38,175 nt of DNA from Chromera velia (lineage: Eukaryota > Sar > Chromeraceae). Both the position numbers and the translations under genes were made by a program. The first letter of the stretch is position 1. Each line of letters begins with the position of its first letter. Of this stretch, positions 34,122 through 38,175 are shown in pieces. The stretch spans positions 15,769 through 53,943 of the forward strand of contig JAHBMJ010000210.1 in NCBI GenBank assembly GCA_018398765.1, given 5' to 3'. The notes beneath the pieces are model-generated. The model made no database searches. It was not told the DNA's origin and was given only the letters and a program-made list of their open reading frames with translations.

Positions 34122-37100
34122 AGAAAGAAGGAGCGAGGATGGATGGATGCAAGTGCTGAGATCCCATCAGACGCAAAGGAAACTGTTTACTGGGACAATC
34201 ATACCGAATGCATGTATTCAAACAGACATAGAGGTAGAGAAAGTGACTCTGTAAGCTGAGGCCTTCAGTGACTCGGCGGACAATATCATCAGGAAGTATG
34301 CTCTTGGAGTCTATCGAAGTGTTTTTGCATCTTCGAATGTGCGTGAATCGAGTGTGCCGCGCAAGGGAGGCTGAATTTTCGAATCTAGACATCCTTGCCT
34401 TTTTCCTTTGCGTTTTTTTTTTTCTCTTTTTTTGAATTCTTTTTGGCTAATTGCATCTGCTTGCTTGCAGACTCTGGTCAAGACGCTAAAGGGCGACGGT
34501 CCCAGACAATACGAAGTGCAGCTGAAGGTAGGTGTGTTGCAGGAGCGGTGGGTCATGCAGGGGAAAGTTATGAAAATGTGATGGTGCGATTGATTGTCAT
34601 GCTTGGAGTGTTTGGGTGGAGGGGTGGGGTGTATAAACAGAAGAGGGATGTGTGCAAGTATGAATCTTGCAAGGCTGGTTTTCCACCCCCCCCCCTCATC
34701 TTGTGTGTTGCAGATTCCCACTCAAGACATCAATTACGAAAAAGGGTACATTTTCAAGAAGTACACTCTTTCGAAGAACGCTTCGTACATGAAGCTCAAA
34801 CTCGTGGACAGATCCGAACTTTCAGGCCTCGACTGTGGAGACGGCGTCACTCTGAACCCCAACGATGAGAAGACAAAAGCATGCCTGCCATTCGATCAGG
34901 GCAGACTCAATCCAAATGACCCGAAATTCCCAATTGATGACGTGCGCATTTGCGTTGTCGCCAACCTTCTCTGTCGATCGGCTTGCGGACTCTTCCCGAA
35001 CGAAAAGGCGAAGTGCGATCAGCTGTACGACCCCAAGAAGCCATTCAATGTCATGGTCAGTCGGTCGGTCAGCTAATTGATTGATCGGTTTGCCTTGCCT
35101 TGTCTTGCCCCGATGGGTGGGTGTGCATGGAGTCATTGAGAAGGTTCTCTCTATCCCATGTAATGCAGATGTCAGAGTCGGGTAACGTAAACATTTTAAA
35201 CCAAAAAAAGACCATAGTCGTGATGCTTTTGCTTCTCTCTTTGGTGTTGTCGCTGCCCCATCCTTTGTCATACTGTTCTTCTGCTGTGTTAAATAGTTCT
35301 TCCTTCTTTTCTCAGAAAATGGCAGCGAGACACAATTTTCATTTTTTGTTGCAGGAGGTGGTCGAGAGAAAGGGACGCTCCCTGAAAAAGAATTATGAAT
35401 GAACAGAATATGTGAATGAAAGCGAGTGCATCCACCGTTGCAGGAGGTGGTCGAGAGAAAGGGACGCTCCCTGAAAAAGAATTATGAATGAACAGAATAG
35501 TGTATGAAAGCGAGTGCATCCACCGTTGCAGGAGGTGGTCGAGAGAAAGGGACGCAGCGGAATGGCGGAGAAGGGGAAGAAATTTGAAATCTTCCTCGAG
35601 CAGTACTGCGCCGCCTCCTCTTCCGACCTCTACCAAGAAAGCAGATGGAACAAAATCAGAGATCGGAACGGAGTCGGCAAGGGAGGAAGCAGAAGCAAAA
35701 GTCCTCCTGGAGAGGTCAGAGTTCGAAAGGGATTCCTCCAATTGACAGAGAGTGCGAAGGGAAACCACAAAGTTCGTGTGCCTCTCAAGCCGGCTCCAAA
35801 GAAAAGAACACCAGGAAGTCCATCTTCCCCTGCTCCCTTTTCATCTCCCACAAAGCTTTCGGATGCACCCAAGTTTGAGCCAAAGAAAGACCGACCCCCT
35901 CCACCGAAAACACGCCCTCGGCCATCCTCCAGCAGAGGCTCTTCGGGACAACCCCGCACAGGCAGAGCCCCCGCCCCTGTTCCTAAGAAGAAAGACAGAG
36001 CAGAGCCCGAGGCCGAAGATGCGCTCTTGGAAGAGCAGTCGCTTGTGTCTTCATCTCCCCGAAGGGCATGGTCAGTGCATGCATGGTTGTGTGGAAGGGA
36101 AAGATTTTGGCAGTGACGGTTTTGGAGCCTCTTTTTTCAGCCCGATGGCACACGGCTTACATGCATACAGACAGACAAATAAACAGCCAGAGTGTCGTGA
36201 AACTTTGATTACCTCTGTTGGCATGAGTGCGGATTTTCAGTCTGTCAACTGGCCTAGTCCGAGCTTGCTGACTTTTCTGTTATCCTTTCTCCTTTCCTCC
36301 CTGCTTCTCAGGTTCTCTTTTCATCTTTTCGGCTCTTTCCCTCTCTGTGGCTCTATCTCCTCTGGGTCTACATAGAGAGGCTTTTTTTTCTTTCTTTTCT
36401 TTTCTTTGGCTGCCCTCAGGTACTTTGCCCTGACAAAGAAACTGCCCTCCGAGGTCCTCCAGCCTCTGGCCCATCGTTTCTGTGCCACTCAGATGATCCC
36501 CAGATGGAGGTGTGGGCCTGAGGAGTGCGCCATTTGTGGACAGGTGGGGAGAGAGGGAGGGGCTCTTTTGTGTTCATCTGTTTTGTTTGTGAAGAGCTGA
36601 TAAGGACAGTGATCTGCAAAGAAGTGAAGCCTGCATGTCGGACGCTTGGGTCGCTCTCATGCAGCTTTTACACCCACCCTGCGTCTGGCTGATGCATTCT
36701 GGCTGTATCTCCATTTTCTGTGTCGACATGAATGTATGCATGTGTGTGCGTGTATGAAGGGTGCATCTTCCCTGCGTCTGGCTGATGCATTCTGGAAGTC
36801 GACAGGTAGCTTTGGTATCCTTGATTTTTTTCTGTGTCACCATTTTTTATGTCGACATGAGAATTTCATCACCCACATCCACTTTTTGTACTTCCTCACA
36901 GGTTGCGTCGTTCAGAGCTGGTTTCTGTATGTTTGTGCACGTATGTATGTATGTGTGTGGGTGTATGAATGTATGAGGGGATGAATGGGCGCATTTTCTC
37001 CCTCCCTCTTTCCCAGGTCGCGTCCTTTATGGCAGGAGCGGACTCGGATGGAGCCTGGAACATGTGCAAAGCCTACCGGACAATGGCAGTCACCGAGGGG

Positions 37101-37730
37101 GGAAAGGAGGGGGAGACGGACGACGCAGCGAACCCAACGATGCTGACCAATGCGGAGAAAACACGAAACTTTTCAAGAGCCGCAAAGTGCAAAGCGATCC
37201 ACACCCACATGACCTCCAGAAATGCAGACACAAGGGTGCGTGCATGCCGTCTTTCTTGCTCTTCTCTTCACGAGCTGCCCAACATGAATTTAGAAGGAAT
37301 CTTCACTTCCTTTCTTCTGTATCCTTCTGCCTTCTTGGAGGTGGAAATGATGTGTTGGCGTTTGTCAAAGTAGACGTTCCGAGTCGCGAAAGGGAGAAAT
37401 CCAATCTTTAAAAACAGTCACTCACATGTTTTCGTCCTCTGAAGTCCACCATGTCATCATTCTCAATTGTGCCTGCCTGCCTTCCTGCCTGAGTTTGCAG
37501 TTGGAAAAGCGCAAGATGATGCCTCGGGAGATCTGCGAGGACAATCATTTCTGTGCGTTGACAAGCTACTGGCACACCCCGGAGATGGATTTGAATGGAG
37601 TCATCAGGCCCTTCGACAAGTTGAGGGAGGTCAAGGAAAAGACAGCCGAGGCGAAGAAAAACGCAGTGGGCGCAGAAAAAGACACAGAGGAACGAGAGGT
37701 CAATTATCTGGATCGACTTAGATTGAAGAT

Positions 37731-37763
<33 letters not shown>

Positions 37764-38175
37764 CTCTCTCTCTTTCTTTCTCTCTCTCGATGTCGGTTTG
37801 TTTCTTTCGTCGGCCTACATTTTGACTCACTTTGCCCACCACTCATTGCTGCAGTCACATGGAGGCCACATCTTTCCCCTTCTCTTCTTTTTCTGTTCTC
37901 AGGTTCGTGAGACCCCCAAGCAGCAAGCCGAGAGGGAGGCGAAGACCATGTGCAGATTCTGCATCGAATATTCATTCAGGGCTTTCGGGAAGCCTCTGGG
38001 GTCGGGGAGAATCCCCAAGACAGAATCGAAGGTCCAATCGGCAAAGCTGTCGGTGATGTACTCGATGTGCGGGAACGTCCCGAAGTTCTATGTCGTGCAG
38101 AAACTTAGGTGGGTCGGTGGGGGGGGCGGTAGGTGGGTGGGTGGCTGAGTGCGTGGGTGGGTGAGTGGCTGGGTG
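23930..38175 (+). CDS. large secreted protein of unknown function, at least 25 exons, 3'-incomplete
   Basis: Exons: 23930-24456, 24816-24965, 25391-25460, 26108-26294, 26914-27023, 27432-27574, 28009-28126, 28441-28523, 28842-28916, 29186-29336, 29715-30170, 30496-30662, 31301-31376, 31756-31896, 32083-32160, 32618-32748, 33088-33412, 33653-33775, 34471-34527, 34714-35055, 35532-36070, 36420-36543, 37017-37235, 37501-37698, 37903-38108. Phases agree at all 24 complete introns; 1598 codons are visible. The start has a signal peptide (MRILQSTLPFVFIAKASG) just after a TTTCCAG acceptor, hinting at a 5' UTR intron. The N-terminal half is acidic and helical. Residues 613-642 are a PDTG repeat linker between predicted coiled coils; residues 772-818 are a hydrophobic Trp-rich segment; exon 20 holds seven Cys; exon 21 is Pro/Lys-rich; exons 22-25 carry CxxC-like Cys pairs. 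I do not recognise the family. A secreted, disulfide-containing structural or surface protein is one guess. Confidence 0.75.
25200..25274. repeat. (TCTG)n microsatellite, intron 2 of the large gene
   Basis: About 18 TGTC/TCTG units with one TTTG and one TCAG variant, ending about 115 bp before exon 3. Confidence 0.9.
25461..25516. repeat. (GTGA)n(GGGA)n array starting at the exon 3 donor
   Basis: The donor GTGAGT of exon 3 is itself the first unit of a tetranucleotide array (GTGAGTGAGTGAG...) that turns into GGGA units and back into GTGA. Several equivalent GTGAGT donors therefore follow the true exon end at 25460. Confidence 0.85.
25994..26082. repeat. direct-repeat-flanked poly(A) insertion in intron 3
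   Basis: AACTTGATTCCATGGATC occurs at 25994-26011 and 26065-26082. Between them lies a short A/T insert carrying an internal ATTCCATGGATCTAA copy and ending in about 19 A. An 18-bp duplication plus a poly(A) tail is the footprint of a target-primed retroposition event, here with almost no cargo. Confidence 0.6.
27096..27280. repeat. tetranucleotide microsatellites in intron 5
   Basis: (CAGT)n at 27096-27110, (GAAT)n at 27111-27147, and (CTCC)n/(ACTC)n at 27221-27280, all in the intron before exon 6. Confidence 0.85.
29939..30021 (+). repeat. coding PDTG/IDTG minisatellite in exon 11
   Basis: A 15-bp unit (CCCGACACCGGTGCT-like) is repeated about four times, followed by shorter GACACGGGAAT-like units. 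It encodes PDTGA repeats and then IDTG repeats. It forms a flexible acidic Pro/Gly linker between two predicted helical segments of the large secreted protein, and repeat number could vary without breaking the frame. Confidence 0.85.
30428..30498 (+). repeat. duplicated 3' splice site before exon 12
   Basis: TTTATTCTCCAGGCC occurs at 30428-30442 and again at 30484-30498, where it is the true acceptor. A third damaged copy (TTTTATTCTCCAAAA) lies near 30448-30462. Use of the first copy would add 56 nt and shift the frame, so the phase supports the downstream site. Confidence 0.8.
30682..30728. repeat. (GATA)n(GA)n microsatellite in intron 12
   Basis: Simple repeat 20 bp after the exon 12 donor at 30663. 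Confidence 0.9.
32514..32600. repeat. (TTCC)n(TCTG)n polypyrimidine array before exon 16
   Basis: About 90 bp of TTCC and TCTG units ends 17 bp before the exon 16 acceptor at 32617 and probably supplies its polypyrimidine tract. A similar (TTCC)n array at 33596-33626 sits just upstream of exon 18. Confidence 0.85.
33879..34117. repeat. (AG)n array of about 240 bp in intron 18
   Basis: A nearly uninterrupted purine strand of AG units with AAGG and ACAG variants, in the longest intron (695 bp) of the large gene. Long purine/pyrimidine mirror tracts can adopt triplex structure; whether it does so here is unknown. Confidence 0.95.
35349..35562 (+). repeat. 88-bp tandem repeat carrying three copies of the exon 21 acceptor
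   Basis: Units of 89 and 88 bp (35349-35437 and 35438-35525) and a partial third (35526-35562) each contain GTTGCAG followed by GAGGTGGTCGAGAG. The third copy opens the long exon 21 at 35532. Splicing to the first acceptor (exon start 35355) reads EVVERKGRSLKKNYE and then TGA; the second copy (35444) gives the same truncation. Only the third is productive. Confidence 0.85.
36677..36921 (+). repeat. internal duplication and ghost exon start in intron 22
   Basis: CCCTGCGTCTGGCTGATGCATTCTGG units (26 bp) occur at 36677-36702 and 36770-36795, and both are followed at a distance by a GTCGACATGA word. At 36897-36921 a CACAG acceptor is followed by GTTGCGTCGTTCAGAGCTGG. This would read VASFRAG, nearly the VASFMAG that opens the true exon 23 at 37017, so it looks like a decayed copy of that exon's start. 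Confidence 0.65.
37735..37790. repeat. (TC)n microsatellite in intron 24
   Basis: TC units with TTTC interruptions, 37 bp after the exon 24 donor at 37699, in a 204-bp intron. Confidence 0.9.

Noticed and set aside
33796..34392. 198-aa minus-strand frame rich in Ser/Leu
   Set aside because: It is the translation of the (AG)n microsatellite and its flanks inside intron 18.
35488..35878. Two other open plus-strand frames overlapping exon 21
   Set aside because: Phase from exon 20 into exon 21 and from exon 21 into exon 22 supports only the frame starting at 35532. The others end early and match no splice partner.
5437..37790. CRISPR array or prokaryotic repeat system
   Set aside because: All tandem repeats are microsatellites, minisatellites or element-internal units without unique spacers, and the window is clearly eukaryotic.
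1..38175. Reassigned stop codons (alternative nuclear code) to explain stops in the retroelements
   Set aside because: The SET gene, the SnoaL-like gene and 1598 codons of the large gene have no internal TAA, TAG or TGA, so the standard code fits the host genes.

Overview
This looks like nuclear DNA of a photosynthetic protist with a complex plastid. A photosynthetic alveolate such as a chromerid (Chromera-like) fits best, with moderate confidence. The reasons are genes split by many 0.2-0.7 kb spliceosomal introns, an apparent bipartite plastid-targeting leader on one gene, clusters of TGCATGC motifs (an ApiAP2-type motif in apicomplexans) in putative promoters, very many microsatellites, and a mix of decayed retroelements. 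There is no operon-like structure and no intact tRNA or rRNA gene. All gene models come from conserved residues, GT/AG sites and phase agreement; nothing was aligned to a database.

Layout. (1) 1-5452, plus strand: an APE-type non-LTR retrotransposon (LINE) with its 5' end cut off by the window. It has a Cys-rich N-terminus, basic repeats, poly-Ser tracts, an endonuclease and a reverse transcriptase with an intact YADD. It stays in one frame for almost 5 kb but carries in-frame stops, and it ends in a (TAAG)4 tail. (2) About 6.1-14.3 kb, minus strand: a Ty3/gypsy-like gag-pol (gag with zinc knuckle, retropepsin, RT, RNase H, DD35E integrase, chromodomain-like tail). It also lies in one frame throughout, broken by more than 20 stop codons and no visible frameshift. 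A 79-bp tandem array, two 14-bp palindromes and a decayed tRNA-Val-like SINE head lie upstream of it. (3) 15588-20506, minus strand: a complete seven-exon SET-domain methyltransferase (637 aa, Rubisco-LSMT type) with a probable plastid leader. (4) 20998-22250, plus strand: a two-exon secreted SnoaL/NTF2-like protein (243 aa) with strongly biased codons, divergent from the SET gene across a 491-bp shared promoter region. (5) 22251-23929: AT-rich intergenic DNA with a TGCATGC cluster. (6) 23930 to beyond the window, plus strand: a very large gene of at least 25 exons (at least 1598 codons) for a secreted, Cys-containing, largely helical protein that I do not recognise.

The most interesting signals are these. 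The large secreted protein appears undescribed. Half of the 32 splice donors have C at +3 (mostly GTCAGT), which is unusual in eukaryotes. Three exons of the large gene have duplicated 3' splice sites upstream, including an 88-bp tandem duplication that adds two decoy acceptors before exon 21. Both retroelements decayed by substitutions to stop codons almost without indels, consistent with C-to-T type mutation.
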